The notes: generated by a model from the letters alone, not told the origin. A DNA stretch of 64,000 nt from Enterobacter cloacae subsp. cloacae ATCC 13047 (GCF_000025565.1 NC_014121.1:2232001-2296000); one strand, 5' to 3'. Numbered from the stretch's first letter, positions 26,116 to 34,989 are shown. Numbers and translations are program-made.

Positions 26116-26344
26116 AGAAAACATAAAGGTTAACAATCAGCGTCCTGGACGACCCATCGTATCCACCTTGCTCCTTTTCTACGACCTGTTTTATCTCCTC
26201 GACAAATTCGATACGCGTCAGGGCGTCATGTAAATAAAATGCTGACAATCGATTTGCTGTTTCGAACAGTTTTCGGGCTTCCAGATTCACCATCGTATCT
26301 GAACATGTTCTGTTACAGCCCCTGTTAAGCAGAGCAATATCCAT
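26072..26344 (-). CDS. Hypothetical 90-aa protein
   Basis: This minus-strand reading frame encodes a mixed, soluble protein (MDIALLNRGCNRTCSDTMVNLEARK) with a plausible helical core and an AAAGAG upstream of the ATG. It overlaps the 3' end of the plus-strand small membrane gene by 44 nt. I do not recognise it; it may be a degraded or prophage-derived gene. Confidence is low because overlapping convergent frames of this size can arise by chance. Confidence 0.35.
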   Translation of the reverse strand: MDIALLNRGCNRTCSDTMVNLEARKLFETANRLSAFYLHDALTRIEFVEEIKQVVEKEQGGYDGSSRTLIVNLYVFFRTARICKTTLAAE

Positions 26345-26775
26345 AATGCATCTCTTTCCATAAGTGTCTAATTATTTTACGTGCAGGATGATCAGGGGCA
26401 ATAGTAAAAGCCTTGTCAGAATCTGATTTTACCCGAGTGAATCTGGGTAGAGGGTGAAGTCGCATGCACTCAATTTCGGCTTAATGATGCGTGATGGCAG
26501 ATCTTCGCTCCTGACGGACCAGTTATATCAGGCACCTGTCCGCTTTGTGCCAAGACAGACGTTGCTGGTAACATTATTTATTCTTTAAGATGAAGCTGGT
26601 GCCCTATCATTATTTGTGATTTTTAAAAATACTTTGATGGATACAACGCCCTCTGAAAAAGAGTTTAACAAATTCAACCTGTTTATACCTCTCATCAGGG
26701 GAGTAAATACCTTTCTCTTGCTTAAAATGCTGAATTGCATGTAAAATAACCACTCCTCATTTTATGGGTATTAAA
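26345..26775. other. Gene-free A+T-rich stretch before the RES-domain gene
   Basis: About 430 bases with no reading frame that has a ribosome binding site or family match. It should hold the promoter of the following gene. No tRNA, repeat or insertion sequence was seen. Confidence 0.5.
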
Positions 26776-27906
26776 ATGGAAAAATTGATTTGCATTTCAT
26801 GTATCAAAAACACAGGCTTGAAGTTTTTAGCTGAAAAATTAAGAAACTCAAATGACAAACGTTTCTTCGACACCTGCGGCCATACTGGTGGATTCCTTAA
26901 TGAGGATAATGTAGATCAACTTGCTCATGAGTTTTTCGTGAATGGTTCAATTCCACCGAGTTCAGGAGGAAATGCGCCTGTGTATAACATTAAAACTACA
27001 GGAATGAATGAACTCACTTTCGGGTCAGAACTAGACCATGACATTGAACTGCTGAGTCAATATAAGCCGTTACCTCTTTACCATTATGGTCCTCCGCTTT
27101 ATAAAATAGGGGCAACTACAAACTATCAAGAGTTAGTTATTGACGAAGTTAGTGAGTGGAGACGCAAAGAGATTTGGGAAAGTATAATAAGTGCATGTAA
27201 AACTGTGACACTTAAACCTGGCTCAACGATTTTCAGAGCGAGAAAAGGAAACTCACTACCATCGGCACTTGAAAATGAGTTTGATTCAAATCCCAATCCA
27301 ACGGAGGGGCGTTTTAATAAATCTGGAGAAAAAGTTTTTTATGGTGCTTTTGAGATTGAAACTTGCTTGCATGAGATACGTGTAGCTCTGACCGATTGGA
27401 TAGCGCTCGCAACTTTTCAAGTGATAAAAGAACTCCGATTGCTTGATATTACAGACATAACCGAGTTACCTTCTACACCTTTCGAAAGCATAGAGATCTT
27501 TATTAGAAAGATAGTTTATAGCGGAGAATCTGAGTATCCATTATGTCAGGAGCTTGCAAATGAAATTAAAAGTCGCGGTTATGATGGTTTAATTGCTTCC
27601 AGCTTCTTTAAGCAGGCACATAAGAACGATCTAAAGAACATTATTTTGTTTGGTCAGCCAGCCAAGGATGGAAAAATATCAATAACATCCACGAACAAAA
27701 TTAATCTAAACTTTATTTCGTATGAATTTTCATTTGGGCCAATGAGAGATAATAAAAGATTGGACATAAAGGCTCTCGGATTGCTGACGAAACAATATAA
27801 AGATAAACTAAGATTACTCGAATCTGGAGAGTTAGAATTCGATGAATTCCAAAGATTTATGGATTACTACATGCATGAGTTTATGACCACCATGGAAAAT
27901 TCATAA
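26776..27906 (+). CDS. RES-domain protein with N-terminal HEPN/RES-type extension, predicted NAD+ phosphorylase
   Basis: A protein of 376 aa starting MEKLICISCIKNTGLKFLAEKL; an ATG four codons upstream is possible. The N-terminal 120 residues contain CISC and a later CGH, a possible metal site. Residues about 150-310 match the RES fold, with the key Arg in IFRARKGNS, the GRFNKSGEKVFYGA loop, the Glu in CLHEIR and the Ser in GLIASSFF. RES toxins such as MbcT and Res-family proteins break down NAD+. Codon use and base composition are clearly more A+T-rich than the backbone, a sign of transfer. No Xre-type antitoxin is adjacent, unlike in classical Res-Xre pairs. Confidence 0.75.
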   Translation: MEKLICISCIKNTGLKFLAEKLRNSNDKRFFDTCGHTGGFLNEDNVDQLAHEFFVNGSIPPSSGGNAPVYNIKTTGMNELTFGSELDHDIELLSQYKPLPLYHYGPPLYKIGATTNYQELVIDEVSEWRRKEIWESIISACKTVTLKPGSTIFRARKGNSLPSALENEFDSNPNPTEGRFNKSGEKVFYGAFEIETCLHEIRVALTDWIALATFQVIKELRLLDITDITELPSTPFESIEIFIRKIVYSGESEYPLCQELANEIKSRGYDGLIASSFFKQAHKNDLKNIILFGQPAKDGKISITSTNKINLNFISYEFSFGPMRDNKRLDIKALGLLTKQYKDKLRLLESGELEFDEFQRFMDYYMHEFMTTMENS

Positions 27907-28168
27907 CCATAGATACCAAGTTTGTTCAATCCCGCCTCCCGCAAATTATGATTTGATGAAACAGGATGCTGGGCAAAGCTTCTCTGGGTAAGAAAATTTG
28001 AGACATCCGCTCTTCACACACAGAGGACCTTCAGCTCAGTCATCTTGTCGGCTTCGAACCAAAAGCGGCAGTGCTAATAGCAGATGGAGTGGATCAACTG
28101 AAAGCAGATCAAATTGACATTCTTGACGCATGATGCAAATACCCCGCAAGGGCGGGGTATGAACGAAG
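27907..28168. other. Gene-free stretch with fragments of reading frame
   Basis: About 260 bases between the RES gene and the next minus-strand gene. The plus strand has an open stretch, ending LVGFEPKAAVLIADGVDQ and about 11 residues more before a stop near 28132, which looks like the tail of a lost gene. It has no start with a ribosome binding site. Confidence 0.4.
28137..28161. terminator. Bidirectional terminator hairpin
   Basis: ATACCCCGC (28139-28147) pairs with GCGGGGTAT (28152-28160) around a short loop. It sits just past the end of the minus-strand gene at 28169 and may also serve transcripts coming from the left. Confidence 0.6.
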
Positions 28169-28552
28169 CTACAATCTTTTAATCAGGTTCTCAATATTAG
28201 CTGGTTCAAAATAATGCTGGTTAACTTTACCATTTATGAGGAAACCATCTTTTAATAGAACTTCAAGCTCATTCTCTGCCTCTTTGTTGAAGATACCTGG
28301 ATATATTCTCTTGTATGCCTGAAAGGTACCTTTTATATTCCTGCATGCATTCTCTGCAATTTCGAATGAGATCTCGTTCCCTGCGTTGAAGACCGGTATG
28401 AAGATCTCAAGAATATCGTTCTTTAACTTCTGTTTAAGTTTCCTTTTCTCAACGATATTTGAATAACAGATACCTAAAAAGAAGGTGAAGATACCAGGAA
28501 CCCAATTGTTAACGAAAACTTCAACAATTCCTTTAATAGACAAAGTGTCCAC
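28169..28552 (-). CDS. Membrane-anchored protein of unknown function
   Basis: The 127-aa protein has one N-terminal transmembrane segment (about 14-32, WVPGIFTFFLGICYSNIV), then a basic stretch (EKRKLKQKLK) and a helical soluble domain ending NIENLIKRL. I recognise no family. The gene is A+T-rich and lies on the opposite strand to the RES gene. It was probably brought in with the accessory block. Confidence 0.55.
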   Translation of the reverse strand: MDTLSIKGIVEVFVNNWVPGIFTFFLGICYSNIVEKRKLKQKLKNDILEIFIPVFNAGNEISFEIAENACRNIKGTFQAYKRIYPGIFNKEAENELEVLLKDGFLINGKVNQHYFEPANIENLIKRL

Positions 28553-28867
28553 TACCTTACTCCTGAGTTAAGATTGAGGTTCATAAAGCGCAAACTCCGT
28601 ACAAGGCGGGTATTAGACTGCAGATTACCTGCTCCCCGTTGATTATAATACCCCGATTCAGAATTACCTTCATCATGATCCTGAGCACGAATATGCTCCC
28701 GTCATAATCGGATATGAGACAATCTCGAACTACCGTTCATCACTCATAGCAGCCATTTACCCGCCCCAATCTCGAAAGCAATAACACCCCCCTCAAAAAC
28801 CTCAAAGGGGCCCACCCAGCCCCTTTCCCACACCACCCTCTAAGCAGCTAACAAAGCCTGCCCGCAC
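28553..28867. other. Intergenic stretch with one hairpin
   Basis: About 315 bases without a supported gene. AAAGGGG (28804-28810) pairs with CCCCTTT (28820-28826), a probable terminator for the minus-strand gene at 28868, as on that strand it is followed by GAGGTTTTT. Nothing else stands out. Confidence 0.5.
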
Positions 28868-29323
28868 TCAGTGCGACACAATTCGCGGCTCCTTCACAAA
28901 CTCCGCCAGAAGCCAAATCATATCGTGCAGCAGCCCCGTAAGCTCTTTCGCAACGTTCGCGGGTAATGTCCCCCCTTTAACGGCTTGGGTAAGTGCCAGC
29001 GCATAGTCAATCTGGGTAGCGGTGTCATGCCAGCAGTCCGGCACGCAGGAGGTCATTTTCTCTCCCACAATCAACTGTTCAATAAGGTTCGGCGGGAGAT
29101 CGGCATCACAGAGTTCGCGCAGTCGATGAAGCGCTTGCAGCAGGCGCTCGCAGAGTGCAGAGCTAATGACGCTATCATCGCTTTCGACCAGCACGGTCAC
29201 CAGCGCGGCGCAGTTGTCCGCAACGTCAAAGAGGTCGGCGTCAACCGGAAGGGGTCGGGTAATAAGCTGTTGAATAATATTTTCGTCAGATTGCGGGAAA
29301 ATCAGGGTCTGGATAGTCGCCAT
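28868..29323 (-). CDS. Unknown 151-aa protein with a structured leader, probably prophage-derived
   Basis: I chose the ATG giving MATIQTLIFPQSDENIIQQL; GAGG lies ten bases upstream. The protein is acidic and helical (two helical bundles around ADLFDVADNCAALVTVL and AKELTGLLHDMIWLLAEF), with no signal or transmembrane segment. I recognise no characterised family. The 5' leader contains a strongly structured, phage-immunity-like RNA segment. The combination suggests a remnant of a P4- or lambda-type prophage operon rather than a core gene. Confidence 0.6.
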   Translation of the reverse strand: MATIQTLIFPQSDENIIQQLITRPLPVDADLFDVADNCAALVTVLVESDDSVISSALCERLLQALHRLRELCDADLPPNLIEQLIVGEKMTSCVPDCWHDTATQIDYALALTQAVKGGTLPANVAKELTGLLHDMIWLLAEFVKEPRIVSH

Positions 29324-29340
29324 ATTAGGGCATCCTCTAC

Positions 29341-29530
29341 ATGTAATTTTATTCACTACCTTGTGAGTTCCTACGCTCGGGGGTAGCACTGACGGAGGTA
29401 GGAATACCGCCCACATAGAAAACGGCCAGCCTTACGGCTGCTCCGCCAGCGCCACCGAGATTGTAACGGGATAAACGCTGCCACGACATACTAAATATCG
29501 CTATATGGAATACGGGTTCCTACACCCGAT
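29341..29530 (-). ncRNA. Structured leader RNA resembling C4-type antisense RNAs of prophages
   Basis: On the minus strand the leader of the 151-aa gene contains GTAGGAA (near 29519 and again near 29376) and TTCCTAC (near 29396). It also has the stem GCAGCCGTAAGGCTGGC and alternating complementary blocks. Repeated GTAGGAA/TTCCTAC elements that can pair with each other are the hallmark of C4-like antisense RNAs in P1/P7 and related prophages. This is a resemblance judged by eye, with approximate ends. Confidence 0.38.
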
Positions 29531-29752
29531 TGCGGATGTGCCGCAACGCCGTCACTTTACGGCCCAGGTAACCGGAATAAAAGCATTAACCCTCATTTTC
29601 ACCGGGTTACTTTTAGGTTTGCGAGGCTCCTTCCAAAAGACGGTATCGCTCCCCCAATCCAGCGCACTCACCACCCAATTTTGCCCCGACCTCTTTCACA
29701 AAACTGATGTATTGTTTTTAAACCATTCATTCCAGTGCAGGACACCTGACAC

Positions 29753-30376
29753 ATGATCACCATCCTTGGCAAAACCACCTCCATCAACGTGCGTAAAGTC
29801 CTCTGGACCTGCGAAGAAGCCGGAATTGCATATCAGCAGGAAGATTACGGCAGCGGATTTGCCTCGACGGAAACGGACGCCTTCCGCGCCCTGAACCCCA
29901 ACGCCATGGTGCCGGTGTTGATCGACGGCGATTTTGTGCTGTGGGAATCGAATTCAATCTGCCGCTACCTGGTGCGCAAAGCCGGACGCGATGACCTGCT
30001 GCCATCGCAGCCGCAGGCCTGCGCTAACGTCGAGCGCTGGATGGACTGGCAGGCAACCGAATTCAACAACGCGTGGCGCTATGTCTTTCCGGCGCTGGGC
30101 CGCAAAAACCCGGACTATAACGATCCCGCGCGGATTGCCGCCGGGATAAAAGAGTGGAACCACTGCATCGGCATTCTGGAGCAGCAGTTGCAGCGCACCG
30201 GCGCCTTTACTGCGGGCGAAACGTTTACGCTTGCAGATGTGGTGCTGGGGCTGTCGGTGAACCGCTGGAAGATGACGCCTTTTGACAAACCCGCGGTGCC
30301 TGCCATTGATGCCTGGTTTGAACGTCTTAATCAGCGCCCGGCATTTTTGCGACACGGAAATAACGGTATGGTCTGA
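29753..30376 (+). CDS. Glutathione S-transferase family protein
   Basis: This 207-aa protein has an N-terminal thioredoxin-like GST domain (MITILGKTTSINVRKVLWTCEEAG, then NAMVPVLIDGDFVLWESNSICRYL with the conserved cis-Pro and Glu-Ser glutathione contact). A C-terminal helical domain follows from about residue 85. It resembles E. coli GstB in size and motifs. It probably conjugates or reduces small electrophiles in the cytoplasm. It is alone on its strand, between the prophage-like gene and the DUF1275 gene. Confidence 0.86.
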   Translation: MITILGKTTSINVRKVLWTCEEAGIAYQQEDYGSGFASTETDAFRALNPNAMVPVLIDGDFVLWESNSICRYLVRKAGRDDLLPSQPQACANVERWMDWQATEFNNAWRYVFPALGRKNPDYNDPARIAAGIKEWNHCIGILEQQLQRTGAFTAGETFTLADVVLGLSVNRWKMTPFDKPAVPAIDAWFERLNQRPAFLRHGNNGMV

Positions 30377-30531
30377 ATGCCCCACGGCCCTATATTCAGC
30401 AAGGATATTTTATTTAATTACAAAACCCTGCATGTCGTCAGAGGGAATAATAATTAAGCCATATCCTGGACTGTCCGTTGTATCGCTTTGCTAGCCTGAC
30501 GTTTCAGGCAAAGCTCACCCCGGAGGTATTC

Positions 30532-31275
30532 TTGCTGATTAAACTCAAAAAAGAACGAACGCATCAGGAGGATCGCCGGTTAGCCCTCTGGCTGGCGACA
30601 TCCGCCGGCTTGCTCAACGCCATCGCCCTTGGGGCATTTGGCTTTTTCCCCTCTCACATGACCGGCAATACCTCACAATTATCCAGCGAAGTCTCTTCCA
30701 CCGATCTGAACGATATTATTTTCTTTGGCTCCATTATTCTGGCGTTTGTCACGGGTGCCATTCTTGCGCGCATTATTGTTATCTGGGGCATTATCCATAA
30801 TATCCGCCTGGTTTTTTGCCAGATCCTGTTTGTCGAAGGGTTATTACTGACCGGTATTTCGGTTTACGAGATGTATTTCCATGCCCTCACCAGCAACCGC
30901 ACGATTATTATCTTTCTCTGTGGTCTGATGGGGATCCACAATTCCACCTCCACCCAGCTCTCCAGCGGCCGGGTGAGATCGACGCACATCACCGGCACGC
31001 TGACGGACGCGGGAATATCGCTGGCCTCGGTAGTCGTGGCGATGCTGCGCCGGGACTACTCCAAAGATACTGCGGCGCAGAAAAGCCAGCTTAAAACCCA
31101 CTTAACCACCCTGTTCTCGTTTATTACGGGCGGTATCGCGGGGTTACTCCTGTTCCGGTGGATTGGCTTTAATGCGATGCTGGCGCTGGGTGTCATACTG
31201 GCGCTGGTATCCGTTTGTTCCATGATTACCATCGCGGTGCGCGTGCGCAAAGTTCGCGCAGCCCTCGGCCGATAG
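30532..31275 (+). CDS. DUF1275 (YoaK family) inner-membrane protein
   Basis: The 247-aa protein starts at a TTG preceded by CGGAGG; the longer frame upstream has no ribosome binding site. It has six or more transmembrane segments and the DUF1275 motif GFFPSHMTGNTSQLSSE near the N-terminus, with GLMGIHNSTSTQLSSGRVRSTHITGTLTD in the middle. The function of the family is not established. It is followed by a gene-free region with nested inverted repeats. Confidence 0.82.
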   Translation: MLIKLKKERTHQEDRRLALWLATSAGLLNAIALGAFGFFPSHMTGNTSQLSSEVSSTDLNDIIFFGSIILAFVTGAILARIIVIWGIIHNIRLVFCQILFVEGLLLTGISVYEMYFHALTSNRTIIIFLCGLMGIHNSTSTQLSSGRVRSTHITGTLTDAGISLASVVVAMLRRDYSKDTAAQKSQLKTHLTTLFSFITGGIAGLLLFRWIGFNAMLALGVILALVSVCSMITIAVRVRKVRAALGR

Positions 31276-31284
31276 TCAAAACGC

Positions 31285-31356
31285 AGAGGGCAGAATGTCG
31301 CGACAGTTGTGACACCGTCACTTTCATTAAGTCGCTTTAGGACTATTCTGCCCTCT
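31285..31356. repeat. Nested inverted repeats upstream of the osm operon
   Basis: AGAGGGCAGAAT (31285-31296) is a perfect reverse complement of ATTCTGCCCTCT (31345-31356). Between the arms lie the perfect palindrome TGTCGCGACA (31296-31305) and GTGAC-ACC-GTCAC. The element lies 10 nt after the DUF1275 gene and about 190 nt before the osm operon. It could act as a large 3'-end structure or as operator DNA. Confidence 0.6.
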
Positions 31357-31544
31357 CACAGCCAGCCCTTACCTCATAAGGCTTAATCAAGGTTGTCACT
31401 AGTTTCATAGGGTTACTGATTTTCCCCCTTCGCTGGAACCCTTCCCAAACGCTTGCTATAGGTCAACTACCCCTGCCGAAACATGGCATAACAACAGGCA
31501 ACCGCTGGTTGCGATAACGCATGCGCACAGGGAGACACACCGCA

Positions 31545-32255
31545 ATGCATCCATTACTCAAACGCTCGCTGCTGTTTGTCGGCGCCATAATCGTGGTTCT
31601 GGCCCTCCTCACCTGGGGCATTGGGCTGGAGACGATCAAGGCGCGTCAGGTTGACCTGATCTACCTCGGGCAACAGCATTTAATCCTCGTATTTTCCTCG
31701 ATGTTCTTCGCACTGCTGGTTGGCATTCCGGCGGGTATCCTGCTCAGCCGCCCGGCGGCGCGTGGGGTAGCCGAATACGTGATGCAAATCTTCAACGTCG
31801 GCAACACCCTGCCGCCGCTGGCCGTTCTGGCGCTGGCGATGGTGGTGATTGGCATTGGCGATACGCCAGCCATCATCGCCCTGTTTCTTGCCTCGCTGCT
31901 GCCGATTGTGCGCAATACCTACGCGGGGCTGTGCTCGGTGCCGTCGTCATTACTGGAAGCGGCAAACGGGATTGGGATGACCAAATGGCAGCGTCTGCGC
32001 CAGGTGGAGTTACCTAACGCCTGGCCGGTGATGCTCTCCGGCATCCGCATCGCCACCGCCATTAATGTGGGTACAGCTCCGCTGGCCTTCCTGATTGGCG
32101 CCAGCAGCTACGGCGAGCTGATTTTCCCCGGCATCTACCTGAACGACTTCCCGACGCTGATCCTGGGCGCGGCGGCCACCGCGCTGTTTGCCCTGATCCT
32201 CGACACCTTGCTGGCTGCGCTGGGTCGCGTGATGAGTCCCCATCTCGCTCGATAA
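31545..32255 (+). CDS. osmY: OsmY-type permease of the OsmU osmoprotectant ABC importer
   Basis: This 236-aa inner-membrane permease of the OpuCB/YehW family begins MHPLLKRSLLFVGAIIVVLAL; GGGAGA lies upstream of this ATG, which I prefer over one 24 nt earlier. The EAA loop is around EAANGIGMTKWQRLRQVELPNAWPVM. It is the first gene of a four-gene unit in the order permease, binding protein, permease, ATPase, as in Salmonella OsmU, which takes up glycine betaine and choline-O-sulfate. CTATAG upstream at about 31457 may be a stationary-phase -10 element. The symbol follows Salmonella usage and is not the E. coli periplasmic OsmY. Confidence 0.86.
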   Translation: MHPLLKRSLLFVGAIIVVLALLTWGIGLETIKARQVDLIYLGQQHLILVFSSMFFALLVGIPAGILLSRPAARGVAEYVMQIFNVGNTLPPLAVLALAMVVIGIGDTPAIIALFLASLLPIVRNTYAGLCSVPSSLLEAANGIGMTKWQRLRQVELPNAWPVMLSGIRIATAINVGTAPLAFLIGASSYGELIFPGIYLNDFPTLILGAAATALFALILDTLLAALGRVMSPHLAR

Positions 32256-32273
32256 CAATAACAAGGAGCTTTC

Positions 32274-33173
32274 ATGAGACTAATATCCAGCCTGACGGCG
32301 CTGTGTGCCGCGGCGCTCTTCACCAGCCAGGCGATAGCCGCCCCGCTGATTCTGGCGACCAAGAGCTTTACCGAGCAGCATATTCTCTCGGCCATGACCG
32401 TGCAGTACCTGCAAAAGAAAGGGTTCCAGGTGCAGCCGCAAACCAATATTGCGACCGTTATCTCCCGTAACGCGATGATCAACAAACAGATTGATATGAC
32501 CTGGGAGTACACTGGTACATCGTTGATCATCTTTAACCACATCAACAAACGCATGTCGCCGCAGGAGTCTTACGAGACGGTTAAGCGTCTGGACGCGAAG
32601 CACGGTCTGGTCTGGCTCAAACCCGCCGATATGAACAACACCTATGCCTTCGCCATGCAGCGTAAACGCGCCGAAGCGGAACATATCAACACCATGTCTG
32701 AGATGGTGGCGAAGATTGAGCAGGTGCGTAAAACCAACCCGGATAAAAACTGGCTGCTGGGACTGGATCTTGAGTTTGCCGGGCGCAGCGATGGGATGAA
32801 GCCGCTGCAGAAGGCCTACAACATGGCGCTGGACCGTCCGCAGATCCGCCAGATGGATCCCGGTCTGGTATATAACGCGGTGCGCGACGGTTTTGTTGAT
32901 GCCGGGCTGATCTACACCACCGACGGCCGCGTGAAAGGTTTCGACCTCAAAGTACTGGAAGATGATAAAGGCTTCTTCCCGAGCTATGCCGTCACCCCGG
33001 TGGTGCGTAAAGACACGCTGGAGGCGAACCCGGGGCTGGAAGAGGCGCTTAACACCCTCTCCGCCCAGCTCAACAACGACGTTATCACCGAGCTGAACAA
33101 GAAGGTGGATATCGATCATCAGTCACCGCAGCAGGTCGCCCGTGATTTCCTGCGTAGCAAAAAGCTGTTGTAG
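32274..33173 (+). CDS. osmX: OsmX, osmoprotectant-binding periplasmic protein
   Basis: The 299-aa protein has a signal peptide ([22 protein letters not shown]) and a mature start [19 protein letters not shown], the typical opening of OpuAC/ProX-like glycine-betaine-binding proteins. The later segment [25 protein letters not shown] also fits the family. AAGGAGC lies before the ATG. It delivers betaine-type osmolytes to the two permeases of this operon. Confidence 0.9.
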   Translation: MRLISSLTALCAAALFTSQAIAAPLILATKSFTEQHILSAMTVQYLQKKGFQVQPQTNIATVISRNAMINKQIDMTWEYTGTSLIIFNHINKRMSPQESYETVKRLDAKHGLVWLKPADMNNTYAFAMQRKRAEAEHINTMSEMVAKIEQVRKTNPDKNWLLGLDLEFAGRSDGMKPLQKAYNMALDRPQIRQMDPGLVYNAVRDGFVDAGLIYTTDGRVKGFDLKVLEDDKGFFPSYAVTPVVRKDTLEANPGLEEALNTLSAQLNNDVITELNKKVDIDHQSPQQVARDFLRSKKLL

Positions 33174-33181
33174 GAGGCGCT

Positions 33182-33829
33182 ATGGAGACGATTCACTACA
33201 TTCTGGATAACTGGGATTACCTCTTAACCCTGACGCTGCAGCATCTGTGGCTGGTGGCGCTGGCGGTTGGCCTGGCCATTATTATCGGCGTTCCGCTCGG
33301 CATTTTAATTGTCCGTCACAAATGGCTGGCGACACCGGTGCTGGGCATCGCGACCATCGTGCTGACCATTCCGTCCATCGCACTGTTTGGCCTAATGATC
33401 CCGCTGTTTTCGCTGATCGGTCAGGGCATTGGTGCCCTGCCCGCCATTACCGCGGTGTTTCTCTACTCGCTGCTGCCGATTGTACGCAACACCCATACCG
33501 CGCTGGACAGCCTGCCGCCGGGTCTGCGTGAGGCCGGACGCGGCATCGGCATGACCTTCTGGCAGCGGCTGCGCTGGGTTGAAATTCCCATGGCGCTACC
33601 GGTGATTTTCGGCGGCATCCGCACCGCCGTGGTGATGAACATCGGCGTAATGGCGATTGCCGCCGTGATTGGCGCGGGCGGCCTGGGCCTGCTGTTGCTT
33701 AACGGCATCGGCGGGAGCGATATCCGCATGTTGATTGCGGGGGCACTGATGATTTGTCTTTTAGCGATTGTGCTCGACTGGCTGCTGCACCGTCTGCAGG
33801 TGGTACTGACTCCGAAGGGGATTCGATAA
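33182..33829 (+). CDS. osmW: OsmW, second permease of the osmoprotectant importer
   Basis: The 215-aa permease has about five transmembrane helices and an EAA loop (EAGRGIGMTFWQRLRWVEIPMALP) and is homologous to the first permease of the operon. AGGAGG lies before the ATG. Its TAA stop overlaps the ATPase ATG by one base (TAATG), so the two are coupled. Confidence 0.9.
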   Translation: METIHYILDNWDYLLTLTLQHLWLVALAVGLAIIIGVPLGILIVRHKWLATPVLGIATIVLTIPSIALFGLMIPLFSLIGQGIGALPAITAVFLYSLLPIVRNTHTALDSLPPGLREAGRGIGMTFWQRLRWVEIPMALPVIFGGIRTAVVMNIGVMAIAAVIGAGGLGLLLLNGIGGSDIRMLIAGALMICLLAIVLDWLLHRLQVVLTPKGIR

Positions 33830-34977
33830 TGATAAAACTGGAAAACCTCACCAAACATTTTTCACAGAAGCATGGCCAGACCTTTAAGGCCGTGGACAAC
33901 GTCAACCTGAACGTGCCCGAAGGGGAAATGTGCGTCCTGCTCGGCCCGTCCGGCTGCGGGAAAACCACCACCCTTAAGATGATCAACCGCCTGATTACGC
34001 CAAGCAGCGGCACGATCCTGATTAACGGTGAAGACACCAGCGGGATGGATACGGTGACGCTGCGCCGCAACATCGGCTACGTGATTCAGCAAATTGGCCT
34101 GTTCCCGAACATGACCATCGAAGAGAACATTACCGTGGTGCCGCGCATGCTGGGCTGGGATAAAGCCCGGTGTAAAACCCGTGCCGAAGAGCTGATGGAT
34201 ATGGTGGCGCTGGATCCGCGTAAGTTTCTTCACCGCTATCCGCGCGAGATGTCCGGCGGCCAGCAGCAACGTATCGGCGTGATCCGCGCGCTGGCGGCCG
34301 ATCCGCCGGTACTGCTGATGGATGAGCCCTTCGGCGCGGTGGACCCCATCAACCGTGAAGTGATCCAGAACCAGTTTCTGGAGATGCAGCGCAAGCTGAA
34401 GAAAACCGTGATGCTGGTCAGCCACGATATCGATGAAGCCCTGAAGCTGGGCGATCGTATCGCCGTTTTCCGTCAGGGGAAGATTGTCCAGTGCGCCAGC
34501 CCGGACGAGCTGCTGGCGAAGCCGGCGAACGAGTTTGTCGGCTCGTTTGTGGGTCAGGACCGCACTCTGAAGCGCCTGCTGCTGGTGTCGGCAGGCGACG
34601 TCACCGACCAGCAGCCTACTTTCACTGTACGCGGCTCTACCCCGCTTCCAGAGGCCTTTGCCACCATGGATGATCACGATATCCGCGCCATCACCGTGGT
34701 GGACGAGCACGGTAAACCGCTGGGGTTTGTGAAACGCCGGGAAGCGCGCAACGCCAGCGGCACCTGTGCCGATATCCTGCATCCGTTCCGCATGACCGGC
34801 AAAGCGGAAGATAACCTGCGCGTGGTGCTCTCCCGCCTGTATGAAAGCAACACCAGCTGGATGCCGATTGTGGATGAAGAGGGTCGCTATAACGGTGAGA
34901 TTTCGCAGGACTATATCGCGGAGTACCTCAGCTCAGGGCGTACGCGCAGGGCGCTGAATATTCACAGTGAGAATTGA
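33829..34977 (+). CDS. osmV: OsmV, ATPase of the osmoprotectant importer
   Basis: The 382-aa protein starts MIKLENLTKHFSQKHGQTFK. It has Walker A GPSGCGKTT, signature MSGGQQQRIGVIRAL, Walker B VLLMDEPFGAVDP and switch histidine VSHDIDEA. C-terminal tandem CBS-like segments span about 245-370, as in ProV and OpuA, where they sense ionic strength. It is the last gene of the operon, with a hairpin terminator 12 nt after the stop. Confidence 0.92.
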   Translation: MIKLENLTKHFSQKHGQTFKAVDNVNLNVPEGEMCVLLGPSGCGKTTTLKMINRLITPSSGTILINGEDTSGMDTVTLRRNIGYVIQQIGLFPNMTIEENITVVPRMLGWDKARCKTRAEELMDMVALDPRKFLHRYPREMSGGQQQRIGVIRALAADPPVLLMDEPFGAVDPINREVIQNQFLEMQRKLKKTVMLVSHDIDEALKLGDRIAVFRQGKIVQCASPDELLAKPANEFVGSFVGQDRTLKRLLLVSAGDVTDQQPTFTVRGSTPLPEAFATMDDHDIRAITVVDEHGKPLGFVKRREARNASGTCADILHPFRMTGKAEDNLRVVLSRLYESNTSWMPIVDEEGRYNGEISQDYIAEYLSSGRTRRALNIHSEN

Positions 34978-34989
34978 GAATTATACCAG

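Noticed and set aside
27960-28132. Reading-frame fragment after the RES gene
   Set aside because: Only the tail of a frame is open, without start or ribosome binding site; it may be a gene remnant but cannot be assigned.
29505-29756. 83-codon plus-strand frame before the GST gene
   Set aside because: No ribosome binding site or recognised family, and it overlaps the structured leader on the other strand.
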